From contig NZ_CP012257.1 in NCBI RefSeq assembly GCF_001277175.1, forward strand, positions 1,612,001 to 1,676,000: 64,000 nucleotides of DNA, read 5' to 3'. Below the pieces are notes generated by a model. That model saw only the letters and a list, made by a program, of their open reading frames with translations. It made no database searches and was not told where the DNA came from. How positions within the stretch are numbered: the stretch's first letter is position 1; each line of letters starts with the position of its first letter. The DNA comes from Cronobacter universalis NCTC 9529 (lineage in GTDB: Bacteria; Pseudomonadota; Gammaproteobacteria; Enterobacterales; Enterobacteriaceae). Shown here piece by piece: positions 17,470 to 26,794 of this stretch. The translations under genes were made by a program, and so were the position numbers.

Positions 17470-19794
17470 ATGAAAGAGCGAAATCGTACTATCGGCATCG
17501 CGCCTTATGGCGGATCGGCGGGCGGTTGGGGCGCACTCAAGGCCGTTGCTGACGCTATCCGCGGCCAGATGTCGGTGAAGCAGGACGTGATTGCCCTGTT
17601 CAAAGTCAATCAGCCGCAGGGGTTTGACTGCCCCGGCTGCGCGTGGCCCGACCCGCAGCACGCCTCGTCGTTTGAGTTTTGCGAAAACGGCGCGAAAGCC
17701 GTCTCCTGGGAGGCCACCAGCAAACGCACCACGGCGGAATTCTTCGCGGCGCATACCGTCAGCGAACTGTGGGAGCGCAATGCGTTCGAGCTGGAAGGCG
17801 AGGGGCGGCTGACGCACCCGATGAAATATGATCCCGCGAGCGATACGTATCAGCCCATCGAATGGGAAACGGCTTTTCAGGAGATTGGCGAGCGCCTGCG
17901 CAGCTACGACAATCCTGACAGCGTCGAGTTTTACACCTCGGGGCGCGCCTCCAATGAAGCGGCATTCCTCTGGCAGCTGTTCGCCCGTGAATATGGCACC
18001 AACAACTTCCCGGACTGCTCCAACATGTGCCACGAGCCTACCAGCGTCGGGTTGCCGGAATCTATCGGCGTCGGCAAAGGCACGGTGGAGCTTGAAGATT
18101 TCGACCACTGCGACCTGGTGCTGTGCATCGGCCATAATCCCGGCACCAACCACCCGCGTATGCTCGGCACGCTGCGCGAAGTCTCGAAGCGCGGCGCGAC
18201 TATCGTCGCCATCAACCCGCTGCGCGAGCGCGGGCTGGAGCGCTTTACCTCGCCGCAAAGCCCGATTGAGATGCTGTCGTTAAGCTCTACGGAACTTGCC
18301 TCGACCTACTATAAGGTGCGGGTCGGCGGCGATGCCGCGATGCTTAAAGGCGTGATGAAAATATTGCTTTCTATGCATGACGAGGCGCTGGCGAACGGTG
18401 AGCCGGGCATCCTCGACGAGGCGTTTATTCGCGAGCATACCGAAGGGTTTAAGGCGCTGAAGGCGGATCTTGACGCGACCGAGTGGGATCACATCCTGAA
18501 AGTTTCCGGTATGGAGCGCAAAGAGATCCAGAATGTCGCGCGTCTGTATGCGAAGGCGGAGCGAACCATTATCTGTTACGGCATGGGGATAACCCAGCAC
18601 CAGTACGGCACGCAGAATGTACAGCAGATCGCCAATCTGCTGCTGCTGCGCGGCAATATCGGCAAAAAAGGCGCAGGCATCTGCCCGCTGCGTGGGCATT
18701 CCAACGTGCAGGGCGACCGCACGGTGGGCATCACGGAAATCCCTCCGCAGTCGCTGCTTGACGGTATTGAGCGCGTTTTTGGTTTTAAACCGCCGCAGAA
18801 GCACGGTCATGGCGCCGTCGCCGCGATTCAGGCGATGCGCGACGGCAAAGCCAAAGCGCTGCTGTGCCTGGGCGGCAATCTGGCGGAGGCGATTTCCGAC
18901 CCGCAGGTCACATTCCCGGCGATGCGCAATCTCGATTTAGTCGTGCATATGGCGACCAAACTCAACCGCTCGCATCTTCTGCTCGGCAAGCACAACTATA
19001 TTCTGCCGGTGCTGGGCCGCACGGAAACGGACGTGCAGGCGTCGGGCGAACAGAGTATTACCGTTGAGGATTCGATGTCGATGGTGCATGCCTCGCGCGG
19101 CATGTTGCAACCGGCGTCGCCGCATCTGCGCTCAGAGCCCGCTATCGTGGCGGGGCTTGCCAAAGCGACGCTGCCGGATACGGTGGTGAACTGGGACAAA
19201 ATGATCGGCGACTACAGCTTTATCCGCGACGCCATCGAGGCGGTGTTCCCGGCGTTCGCTAACTTCAATGAGCGCGTGAAGCAGCCAGGCGGTTTTCGTC
19301 TGCGTAACGCGGCCTCGGAGCGCGTCTGGAATACGCCATCCGGCAAGGCGCAGTTTAAGGTGATGCAGGGGATCAATGAGGATCCGCGGTCGCTCAAATG
19401 TCACGATCTGGTGCTGACCACGCTTCGCAGTCATGACCAGTACAACACGACGCTGTATGGCCTGAACGACCGCTACCGCGGCGTGACCGGGCGGCGCGAC
19501 GTGTTGTTTATCAATCCGGATGAGGCAGAAAAACGCGAGCTGCGCGTGGGCGATCAGGTGAATGTGACCGCGCTTGATGCCGACGGCAAGCCGACCTCCC
19601 GGCGGCTCAATAACCTGACCGTGGTGGTAATTGATATGGCGCCTGGCTCGGTGGGTGCCTATTACCCCGAGGCCAACGTGTTGGTGCCGCTGGACAGCCA
19701 CGATACGCAAAGCGGGATCCCGGCTTATAAAAGTATCCCGATCGCGATGGAACGTGTCGCCGAGCCGGTGACGACAGCGGGCGCACGGCGGTAG
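17470..19794 (+). CDS. YdeP/FdhF-type molybdopterin oxidoreductase
   Basis: A 774-residue cytoplasmic protein of the formate-dehydrogenase-like molybdopterin family, closest in my recollection to E. coli YdeP (about 759 residues, linked to acid resistance). [12 protein letters not shown] near the N-terminus has Cys54 and Cys57, too few for a complete 4Fe-4S ligand set of the FdhF type. The Mo ligand region reads [13 protein letters not shown], so Cys187 occupies the selenocysteine position of FdhF, followed by the conserved His. MGT-binding motifs ([25 protein letters not shown]) and the C-terminal dinucleotide-binding domain ([22 protein letters not shown]) are intact. The start is chosen at MKERNR because GGAG precedes it. 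It is a single gene bracketed by the two tRNA-Ser repeat loci. Substrate unknown. Confidence 0.88.
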   Translation: MKERNRTIGIAPYGGSAGGWGALKAVADAIRGQMSVKQDVIALFKVNQPQGFDCPGCAWPDPQHASSFEFCENGAKAVSWEATSKRTTAEFFAAHTVSELWERNAFELEGEGRLTHPMKYDPASDTYQPIEWETAFQEIGERLRSYDNPDSVEFYTSGRASNEAAFLWQLFAREYGTNNFPDCSNMCHEPTSVGLPESIGVGKGTVELEDFDHCDLVLCIGHNPGTNHPRMLGTLREVSKRGATIVAINPLRERGLERFTSPQSPIEMLSLSSTELASTYYKVRVGGDAAMLKGVMKILLSMHDEALANGEPGILDEAFIREHTEGFKALKADLDATEWDHILKVSGMERKEIQNVARLYAKAERTIICYGMGITQHQYGTQNVQQIANLLLLRGNIGKKGAGICPLRGHSNVQGDRTVGITEIPPQSLLDGIERVFGFKPPQKHGHGAVAAIQAMRDGKAKALLCLGGNLAEAISDPQVTFPAMRNLDLVVHMATKLNRSHLLLGKHNYILPVLGRTETDVQASGEQSITVEDSMSMVHASRGMLQPASPHLRSEPAIVAGLAKATLPDTVVNWDKMIGDYSFIRDAIEAVFPAFANFNERVKQPGGFRLRNAASERVWNTPSGKAQFKVMQGINEDPRSLKCHDLVLTTLRSHDQYNTTLYGLNDRYRGVTGRRDVLFINPDEAEKRELRVGDQVNVTALDADGKPTSRRLNNLTVVVIDMAPGSVGAYYPEANVLVPLDSHDTQSGIPAYKSIPIAMERVAEPVTTAGARR

Positions 19795-19805
19795 TCGGGG
19801 AGAGC

Positions 19806-19873
19806 GGTGGGTGCGCTGGCGCTTACCCACCCTACAGACGGTTTTGTAGGGCAGGTAAGCGAAGCGCACCTGT
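19806..19873. repeat. Pair of REP-like palindromes (copy B)
   Basis: GGTGGGTGCGCTGGCGCTTA then CCCACC (from 19806) and GTAGGGCAGGTAAGCGAAGC then GCACCTG (from 19846) are imperfect palindromes homologous to the pair at 16804-16881. They begin about 12 bases after the stop codon of the oxidoreductase gene and may shield its mRNA 3' end. Confidence 0.65.
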
Positions 19874-19898
19874 CGTTTTCCTGGCGCGATATAAAAGC

Positions 19899-19926
19899 AA
19901 AAAAGCCCGTACTTGCGTACAGGCTC
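19899..19926 (-). terminator. Distal terminator of the tRNA-Ser copy 2 transcript
   Basis: Minus-strand hairpin AGCCTGTAC-GCAA-GTACGGGCT followed by a T run; the second terminator of this locus. Confidence 0.75.
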
Positions 19927-20088
19927 TTTCTTTGAATATGGCGGTGAGGGAGGGATTGATTCGGCCCGCTGGGCCTCACCCTTCGGGCAGTCAGCTCGCG
20001 TGGCTCGCAGACTGTCCCCCTGGCTGCGCCAGTGGTCGAATCCTGGTCGAGGCTTCTCATCCCTCCCGGGCTGGCGCGATATAAAAGC

Positions 20089-20116
20089 AAAAAAGCCCGT
20101 ACTTGCGTACAGGCTC
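20089..20116 (-). terminator. Proximal terminator of tRNA-Ser copy 2
   Basis: Minus-strand hairpin identical to that of copy 1, with a T run, beginning about 13 bases after the CCA end. Confidence 0.82.
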
Positions 20117-20128
20117 TTTCTTTGAATA

Positions 20129-20216
20129 TGGCGGTGAGGGAGGGATTCGAACCCTCGATACGTTGCCGTATACACACTTTCCAGGCGTGCTCCTTCAGCC
20201 ACTCGGACACCTCACC
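20129..20216 (-). tRNA. serX: tRNA-Ser(GGA), copy 2
   Basis: An 88-nt tRNA-Ser with anticodon GGA and encoded CCA, identical in sequence to copy 1. The name serX is suggested because E. coli serX lies just before ghrA, as this copy does apart from the inserted fimbrial cluster. The upstream flank differs completely from copy 1 beyond about ten bases, so homology between the loci starts at the tRNA 5' end and runs downstream. Confidence 0.96.
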
Positions 20217-20250
20217 ATATTGTCTTCCCGACGCTGTCGGGACGGGCGCT

Positions 20251-20279
20251 AATGTAGGGGAAAGGCCCATAGCCGTCAA
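20251..20279 (-). promoter_or_regulatory. Promoter of tRNA-Ser copy 2
   Basis: TTGACG, 17 bases and TACATT on the minus strand, with a GC-rich discriminator (AGCGCCCG). It is weaker than the copy 1 promoter and unrelated in its spacer, so the two genes are expressed independently. Confidence 0.78.
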
Positions 20280-20778
20280 CGGAAATTTAGCGCTTTTCGG
20301 CGCGTTTAAACAAACTTCATACAAAATGCGTTTAAAACAACCATGAATAGCCTGCCCGCGAGGTCCGTAACAGGAATCAGCCAATGTCAGTCTATGCATC
20401 GAAGACATTTACGTGTCTTTCATTATATGCAGCGTAATAAAAAGCCGCTAAATCACTTGTCAGCCTGATAATGCAACCCCGATTAATTAAAGTTCCATAA
20501 TTACAAAAAGATAAATATTAATACCTGTCTACAGCTCTATATATCTGCGCTGAAAATGTTCATCCTTAAGGTGGTATTGAGTCAATCTATACGTTCATTG
20601 AATGAATTAATGTAATGCGCACCGATTAATTTTTGCTATTTATCTGGCGGAATTAAATAAAAATTCAGTTCGGGAATTGTCAGCCTTTTTGCCAGGGGAT
20701 AATATGCGCTAGCTTCAACCTGTGGCAGGAATTTATTTATTAAACATATGGCTTGGGATAAACAATCATGGAGAAGAT
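20280..20778 (+). other. AT-rich leader of the fimbrial cluster
   Basis: About 500 bases of markedly AT-rich DNA with no supportable gene lie between the tRNA promoter and the fimbrial subunit. It must contain the fimbrial promoter, but I could not pick one with confidence. I looked for the paired inverted repeats and the recombinase gene of a fim-type phase switch and found neither. The base composition contrasts with the surrounding backbone and fits acquired DNA. Confidence 0.5.
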
Positions 20779-21312
20779 ATGAAAAGAAATCTCTGTTTGA
20801 TAATGCTCGCTGGCGCTCTGGCGATGCATGCGGCTTCAGCGCTGGCAGCCGATGGAAAAATCAATTTTACTGGCAAAATTACCGATCAGGCATGTGAAAT
20901 TGATGATGACGATAAAGTGCTGGATGTCGATATGGGTGTCTATTCAGTGAAGCAGTTCAACGCGACCGTGGGCGTAAAAACGCCGCCGATTCCGGTGAAT
21001 ATAAAACTGAAAAACTGTCCGGTTGTTGAAGCGGGCGAAAATCCGCACTTTAGCATCTATCTCACTGGCGATGCCGACCCGGTGAATAAGGATTACCTGA
21101 AAGTGGCGGATGGCGGCGCGACGGGCGTAGCGATTGTGATTACGGATGATGAAGGCACGGTCATTCCGATGAACCAGTTCTCGGCGCGTAAATTCGAAAT
21201 CCCCGATGCGACGATGGATCTTAATCTCATCGCTTATTATGAGTCGACCAGCACCACGGTTGGCGCCGGTGCAGCTAACGGGACGACAGATATTACTTTT
21301 GATTACCGTTAA
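20779..21312 (+). CDS. Fimbrial major subunit (chaperone-usher pilin)
   Basis: A 177-residue secreted pilin. The signal peptide (residues 1-23, ending SALA) is followed by a typical type 1-like pilin domain. It has a conserved disulphide pair, Cys39 (ITDQACEID) and Cys80 (KLKNCPVV), and a C-terminal beta-strand TDITFDYR with the penultimate tyrosine recognised by the chaperone. It is the first gene of a four-gene cluster (pilin, chaperone, usher, adhesin), probably the shaft subunit because of position and size. A GGAGAAG ribosome site precedes the chosen ATG. I do not recognise a named fimbrial type. Confidence 0.85.
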   Translation: MKRNLCLIMLAGALAMHAASALAADGKINFTGKITDQACEIDDDDKVLDVDMGVYSVKQFNATVGVKTPPIPVNIKLKNCPVVEAGENPHFSIYLTGDADPVNKDYLKVADGGATGVAIVITDDEGTVIPMNQFSARKFEIPDATMDLNLIAYYESTSTTVGAGAANGTTDITFDYR

Positions 21313-21337
21313 TTACTGATTCGTTTAACGTGTTATT

Positions 21338-21366
21338 AAGCCGTTAACGCAGGTTAACGGCTTATT
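21338..21366 (+). terminator. Attenuator-like hairpin after the pilin gene
   Basis: AAGCCGTTAAC-GCAG-GTTAACGGCTT is a perfect 11-pair stem followed by ATTGTT rather than a full T run. Located between the pilin and chaperone genes, it probably reduces read-through and protects the pilin mRNA. Confidence 0.65.
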
Positions 21367-21391
21367 GTTCCTCTTTCTACATGAGCTGACT

Positions 21392-22081
21392 ATGCGCGCG
21401 ACGGGAAGAATTATTCTCAGGGCCAATCTTTTTTTGCTCCTGATCTTAATGGTGAATAACGCAACCGCAGGCGGGATTGTGGTGGGCGGCACCCGCGTTA
21501 TTTATGAAGGCAATAAACAAGAAGCGGCGCTGAGCGTAAAAAATAACAGCAGCGCCAGCCCGTTTTTATTGCAATCCTGGGTCGATAACGGCGATGGTAA
21601 AACTCGTGGTCCTTTTATGGTAACGCCGCCGCTGTTTCGTATTGATCCTGAAGAAGACCATGATTTACGCATCGCGAAAACCGGCAGTCTGCCGGGAGAT
21701 CGCGAATCGCTGTTCTATCTGAATATCCGCGCCATTCCGCCGTCATCGGCGGAGGCGGTCAATACCCTTAAGCTGGTGGTCAAAACCCGCATCAAACTGT
21801 TTTACCGCCCGCAGGCGCTGGTGGCCGGGGCCCAAACGGCCTACCAGCAGCTTACCTTTCATCTTGTCGATGGCCATCTGGTGGCCGAAAACCCGACGCC
21901 TTTCTATGTGGTCTTCGACAGTCTGAAGGTGGGCGCAACGCGTATCCAAAGCGCCGACATGCTGGCGCCTTTCGCCAGCCAGCGCTTTGCGCTGCCAGCA
22001 AAGGAAACCGGGCGAGAGGTGAGCTGGCGCGTGATTAACGACTATGGCGGCGTGACGAAGCCTGAGACTCGTCCTCTGTGA
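21392..22081 (+). CDS. Fimbrial periplasmic chaperone (PapD/FimC family)
   Basis: A 229-residue two-domain immunoglobulin-like chaperone with a signal peptide of about 26 residues. The N-terminal GGTRVIYEGNKQEAALSVKN carries the conserved Arg35 that anchors the pilin C-terminus. NTLKLVVKTRIKLFYRP is the family signature in the hinge and G1 strand and includes the conserved Lys. The F1-G1 loop is short, so it is of the FGS type that builds rod-like pili. It delivers subunits to the usher. The start at 21392 is chosen because it gives a clean signal peptide; a TTG nine codons upstream is less likely. The usher coding region begins about 23 bases after its stop. Confidence 0.9.
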   Translation: MRATGRIILRANLFLLLILMVNNATAGGIVVGGTRVIYEGNKQEAALSVKNNSSASPFLLQSWVDNGDGKTRGPFMVTPPLFRIDPEEDHDLRIAKTGSLPGDRESLFYLNIRAIPPSSAEAVNTLKLVVKTRIKLFYRPQALVAGAQTAYQQLTFHLVDGHLVAENPTPFYVVFDSLKVGATRIQSADMLAPFASQRFALPAKETGREVSWRVINDYGGVTKPETRPL

Positions 22082-22104
22082 GCCTTACTGCAAGGAATGC
22101 GCCC

Positions 22105-24647
22105 GTGAAGAAAACGACTGACCTCTTTAATCATGGCCTGGAAAGCGGTATGCGCCGTCTCGCCGCACCCACGGCCGCGCTGGCGTTTGCCCTCGGCGGC
22201 TGTGCTGGCGTTTACGCGCAGGAGAAAGTCTGGTTTGACCCGATATTAATGGAACAGGGCGATCCGGGGCAGCGGGGCGTTGATCTGTCGATTTTCAGTA
22301 CCAAAGATCGGCTGCCGGCGGGCAACTACCCGCTGCGCATCCGGCTAACGGCGGTGAAATGTTTACCCGAACGATCACGCTCACGGTGGATGCGCAAGGG
22401 GAGACCCACCCGGTCATTACGCCCGCGCTGCTGGAGGAGCTCAACGTAAAAACCGACGCGTATCCGGCGCTCGCCGCACTCGCTCCGCTTGCGTCGATTG
22501 AGGATATCGGCGCGCTGATCCCGGCGGCGTCAGTGCGGCTCAACACGCATAAAATGGCGCTGGACGTCAGCATCCCGCAGGCGGCGCTGCGCCGCGCCGC
22601 TCGGGGCTATGTTGACCCGCAGTACTGGGATGACGGGCTTACGGCGCTGTTCAGCAACTACACGTTTAACGGTTCGGATACGCAAAGCGATGCGGACACA
22701 GGGGATTCCTCGCAGTATCTTAACCTGCAAAACGGGCTGAACGTCGGTCCGTGGCGGGTGCGCAACTATTCCACCTGGAGTAAAAGTGACGACGAATCGC
22801 ACTGGGATTCGATCTACACCTTTTTGCAGCGCGATATTAAACCCTGGCGCTCGCAGCTGACGCTTGGCGAGAGCTATTCCCCGTCGATGATTTTTGACAG
22901 CGTGAAATTTAAAGGCGCGCAGCTCGCCACCGACGACAATATGCTGCCTGACAGCCTGCGCGGATTCGCGCCGGTTATCCGCGGTATTGCCAGTTCAAAC
23001 GCGGAAGTGACGGTGCGCCAGAACGGCTACATTATTTTCCAGGATACCGTCGCGCCAGGGGCGTTTGAGATCAGCGATCTCTACCCCACCTCGCATAGCG
23101 GCGATCTGGAGGTGACCATCAAAGAGGCCGACGGCAAAGAGCGGCGTTTTATCCAGCCGTTTTCCGCCGTACCGATTATGCAGCGGCCAGGGCAGATAAA
23201 ATACAGCCTGACGGCGGGGAAGTACGATCCAAACAGTTCTGAAGATGCCACGCCCGCGTTTGCGCAGGGTACGCTGATTTACGGCCTGAATAATCAGCTG
23301 ACGCTCTACGGCGGTGCGATGGGGGCAGACGCTTATCAGGCCGCGGCGCTCGGCGTTGGCGTCGGCCTGGACGAGTGGGGATCGGTCTCGCTTGACGTCA
23401 CGCATGCGCGCAGCCAGTTGCAAAACGACACCACGTCATCAGGCCAGTCGTATCGTTTTCAGTATTCCAAAAATATTGCGCTTACCGATACCGCCATTAC
23501 GCTTGCGGGTTACCGCTACTCCACCAGCGGCTACTTCGATTTTGACGAAGCGAACCACGATGCGTCCTGGTATGACGATCGCTACGGCGGTTATTACCAG
23601 CAGCGCAGCCAGTTGCAAATCAGTATTAACCAGACGCTTAGCGGCCTGGGGTCGTTTTATCTGAATGGCTATCAGCGCGATTTCTGGAACCGCACGGACA
23701 AAGAGCAAAACCTCTCGGCGGGCTTCGCGTTTTCAACCGCGGGCGTCACCTGGACGCTCTCTTCGGCATGGAATAAAACGGACGCTCAGACCGACCGGCA
23801 GATAGCGCTCGGCGTCAGCGTGCCGCTCAGCCGCTGGCTGGCTAACAGCTGGGCGACGTTTAACGTCAGCCAGAATCAGGATGGCGATACGCGCTATCAG
23901 AGCGGCCTCAGCGGCACGCTGATGGATGATGGCAGGCTCAGCTATTCGCTCCAGCAGAGCTATAACCACGCGGGGCAGAGCGGCGATGACACCGCCGACA
24001 GCAGCGCCGATCTTAACTATAAATCGCGCTTCGCCAACCTGAGCCTCGGCTATTACCACGCTGATGATTCGCAGCAGTGGAACTACGGCGCGTCCGGCGC
24101 GCTGGTGATTCACCCGCATGGCGTCACGCTGTCACAGCCGCTCGGCGATGCTTTCGCGCTGGTGGATGCCAATGGCGCCAGCGACATCCGGTTTAAAAAC
24201 CAGTCCGGCGTTTCAACCGACTGGCTGGGCTATGCGGTTATACCCTGGCTCTCCCCTTATGAAAGAAACGAGCTGGCCCTGGATACCACAACGATGCCCG
24301 CTGGCGTCGATGCGGGAAATACGCACCTGACGCTTATTCCCAATAAAGGCGCGCTGGTTTATGCGCGTGTCGATGCCCGTGAAGGGCATCGCGTTCTGCT
24401 AACGTTGCGCCTGGCGAATGGCGAACCGGCGCCGTTTGGCGCGCTGGTGACGCTGGACGGTATCGACGGTTATGAAAGCATTGTCGATGAAGGCGGCGTG
24501 GCGTATCTCTCCGGCGTCAAAGAGAACGGCGTGGCGCAGGTAAAGTGGGGACACCATGCCGATCAGCGCTGCCAGGCGTCCTTCGTTCTACCCGAAGCGG
24601 GGCCAGAGGAGGGCGATCTGCTCTCTCTGGCCGCCGTCTGTCGATAA
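22105..24647 (+). pseudogene. Fimbrial outer-membrane usher, interrupted by a frameshift
   Basis: Together two frames make one usher of about 847 residues. The first part (GTG at 22105, after AAGGA) encodes a signal peptide and the N-terminal domain to DRLPAGNYPLRIRL. There it leaves the usher frame and stops at 22449. The second part continues as NGGEMFTRTITLTV from about 22347. It includes the beta-barrel, the plug region (PVIRGIASSNAEVTVRQNGY) and the C-terminal domain with its cysteine pair. The offset equals one missing base near 22345, in CGGCTAACGG. Without repair, only a short secreted fragment is made, so pilus assembly should fail. Sequencing error, recent mutation or slippage cannot be told apart here. 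Confidence 0.87.
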
Positions 24648-24662
24648 TAAGAGAATACAAAT

Positions 24663-25691
24663 ATGTTTAGAGTCATGTTATGCGGGCTGCTGGTCTGCCT
24701 TGCCGTTATTCCGTCTTATTCACAGGCGGCAACGGGGTTCTGCAATACTACCGGCGGGCCAAAAATATTTAATGTCGATGCGAGTACGACGGTCACCAAT
24801 CCTGACGATAATCAGGCCGGGAAAACTTTTACTGAACGGTTTGGCTCCTCGGAGAGCTACAGCGCGCATTGCGACTGCGATGACAGCGATCTCAATAAAG
24901 ATCCGCGTCCTGGGGTGAATTATAAAGGCGAATATCTGGCCCCGGCGACGCAGTATGGCAGCGGATATTTTATCCGGGTGAATGACAATATCGATCTGGC
25001 TGCGGCCATTAATATCGCCAATGTCGGCGATGTGACGGTGCCGTTTACTGATATCTGGAATAAAAAAAATAATGGCTGTTCGCTGAACAGCTTTACGACA
25101 GGGCAAAGCGGCTCGCTGACATTTCGCATCAGTAAGCCTTTTCTGGGGCAAATCGTCATCCCGCAAATGGCCGTGGCGGCAATCTATGGCACCGTCAGGC
25201 CGGGACAGTATTCCAGCGAACCGATGGCGAAGATCTTTCTGCAGGGCACTATCACCGTGCCGCAAAGCTGTGAAATCAACGCGGGCGAGGTCATCTCCGT
25301 CGATTTCGGCAACATTTTTGCCAGCAATTTTATGACCCGCGGCCATAAGCCTGACGGGTTTGTGGATAAAAAAACAGCCATTACCTATGTCTGCAAAAAT
25401 ATCAGCGACGGGGTTGCGTTAACCATGACGTTTTCCGGCGCGCCAGCGAACGGTATGCCGGAAGCGCTCGCGACCAGTAACCCTGATGTCGGCGTGCTGC
25501 TGAAAAACGACGGCGAGCAGGTGATCCCCATCAATACCGGCGAGGTGCCGATGCCGCTCGATCCTTCAGTTGATATCTCCCGGCGGACGGGGGCGGTGGA
25601 TATCCTCACGGCCCCGGTCAACCTCAGCGGCAAAACGCCGCAGAACGGCGAATTTTCCGGCTCGGCCTCAATAACCGTGAATATTCGTTGA
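24663..25691 (+). CDS. Fimbrial tip adhesin-like protein
   Basis: A 342-residue secreted protein with a signal peptide ending near residue 22 (SYSQA). The length fits a two-domain tip adhesin. The N-terminal half, rich in Asp, Asn and cysteines, would be the receptor-binding domain. The C-terminal half, from about residue 190 (FLQGTITVPQSCEINAGEVISVDFGNIFAS), is a pilin domain with a disulphide pair and a C-terminal strand SASITVNIR. It follows the usher by 15 bases and ends the cluster. The receptor cannot be read from sequence. It is intact although the usher is broken. Confidence 0.82.
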   Translation: MFRVMLCGLLVCLAVIPSYSQAATGFCNTTGGPKIFNVDASTTVTNPDDNQAGKTFTERFGSSESYSAHCDCDDSDLNKDPRPGVNYKGEYLAPATQYGSGYFIRVNDNIDLAAAINIANVGDVTVPFTDIWNKKNNGCSLNSFTTGQSGSLTFRISKPFLGQIVIPQMAVAAIYGTVRPGQYSSEPMAKIFLQGTITVPQSCEINAGEVISVDFGNIFASNFMTRGHKPDGFVDKKTAITYVCKNISDGVALTMTFSGAPANGMPEALATSNPDVGVLLKNDGEQVIPINTGEVPMPLDPSVDISRRTGAVDILTAPVNLSGKTPQNGEFSGSASITVNIR

Positions 25692-25776
25692 CATCATCCG
25701 CTTTTCCGCGCGCCGCCGCCCCAAAGACGGCTGATTTTGTTATGGTTAATGCCTGTCATCTGTCTGGAGAAGCGCC

Positions 25777-26718
25777 GTGGAGATCCTCTTTTACCATCCC
25801 ACCTTTGATGTTGACGAGTGGGCGGCTTTACTGCAACGCCATCTGCCGCAGGCGCGCCTTCGCGCCTGGCAGCCCGGCGATAACGCCGCGGCGGATTACG
25901 CGCTGGTCTGGCATCCGCCGTATGAAATGCTGCGCGGGCGCATGAACCTGAAAGCGATTTTCGCGCTCGGCGCCGGGGTGGACTCGCTCCTAAGCCGCTT
26001 GAACGAACATCCTGATCTGCTGCCGCCCGGCGTGCCGCTGTATCGCATGGAAGATACCGGCATGGCCGCGCAGATGCAGGAGTACGCCATAAGTCAGGTG
26101 CTGCACTGGTTCCGCCGTTTCGATGATTACGCCGCGCTACAGCGTGAAGCGCGCTGGGAGCCGCTGGAAGCGTATCGCCACGGTGATTTCACCGTCGGCG
26201 TGCTGGGCGCGGGCGTGCTCGGCGGCCAGGTGGCGCAGAGTCTCAGCCGCTTCGGATTTCCGGTGCGCAGCTGGAGCCGCAGCCGCAAAACGCGGGCTGG
26301 CGTGGAGAGTTTTGCCGGCGCGGACGAACTGTCCGCTTTTCTGCACGGTACGCGCGTGCTGGTCAATCTTCTGCCCAACACGCCGGAAACGGCGGGCATT
26401 ATTAACGCGCAGTTGCTGGCGGCGCTTGACGACAACGCGTATGTCCTGAACCTGGCGCGCGGCGTTCATCTGGTGGAAGAGGATCTGCTGGCCGCGCTGG
26501 AGCGCGGGAAAGTGAAGGGCGCGATGCTGGATGTTTTTCAGCAGGAGCCGTTGCCGCATGAGAGCCCGCTCTGGCGCCATCCGCGCGTGCGCATTACGCC
26601 GCACGTAGCGGCCGTCACCCTCCCTGAAGAGGCGGCGGCGTTTATCGCACAGACTATTACGCGAATCGAGCGCGGCGATATGCCGCCGAATCAGGTGGAC
26701 GTGGCGCGCGGCTACTAG
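25777..26718 (+). CDS. ghrA: GhrA, glyoxylate/hydroxypyruvate reductase A
   Basis: A 313-residue NADPH-dependent 2-hydroxyacid dehydrogenase that reduces glyoxylate to glycolate and hydroxypyruvate to glycerate. The Rossmann motif [16 protein letters not shown] is at about residues 140-155. Catalytic residues are recognisable as the Arg of [13 protein letters not shown], the Glu of DVFQQEPLP and the His of ITPHVAAVT. The start codon is GTG, preceded by CTGGAGA. It lies in the usual backbone order ghrA-ycdX-ycdY-ycdZ. Confidence 0.95.
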   Translation: MEILFYHPTFDVDEWAALLQRHLPQARLRAWQPGDNAAADYALVWHPPYEMLRGRMNLKAIFALGAGVDSLLSRLNEHPDLLPPGVPLYRMEDTGMAAQMQEYAISQVLHWFRRFDDYAALQREARWEPLEAYRHGDFTVGVLGAGVLGGQVAQSLSRFGFPVRSWSRSRKTRAGVESFAGADELSAFLHGTRVLVNLLPNTPETAGIINAQLLAALDDNAYVLNLARGVHLVEEDLLAALERGKVKGAMLDVFQQEPLPHESPLWRHPRVRITPHVAAVTLPEEAAAFIAQTITRIERGDMPPNQVDVARGY

Positions 26719-26794
26719 CGCGCGCCCCGGCGATTCGGCTAAAAATCGCCGGGGATACCTGTTATCCTTGCACAAAATCACAGAGGAGAGCGCC

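Larger units (their letters stand above)
19881..20147 (-). repeat. rtT-like 190-bp repeat following tRNA-Ser copy 2
   Basis: Same layout as at copy 1. The 77-base block with the terminator and the tRNA 3' end occurs at 20071-20147 and 19881-19957, again 190 bases apart, with a spacer differing at only a few positions from copy A. Near identity between loci 3 kb apart implies a recent duplication or continuing gene conversion. Confidence 0.8.

Noticed and set aside
17470-19794. A selenoprotein formate dehydrogenase
   Set aside because: The frame has no in-frame TGA, the Mo-ligand place is occupied by Cys (SNMCHEPT), and the iron-sulphur cysteine set is incomplete, so it is of the YdeP type and not FdhF.
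17136-20216. An integrative element at tRNA-Ser with the repeated tRNA 3' end as attachment site
   Set aside because: A duplicated tRNA 3' end is the hallmark of att sites, but no integrase, excisionase or phage gene is present. The second tRNA is complete, and each locus carries its own local 190-bp duplication, which fits rtT-like repeats better.
20280-20778. A fim-type invertible promoter before the fimbrial cluster
   Set aside because: No pair of matching inverted repeats of useful length was seen and no tyrosine recombinase gene lies nearby.
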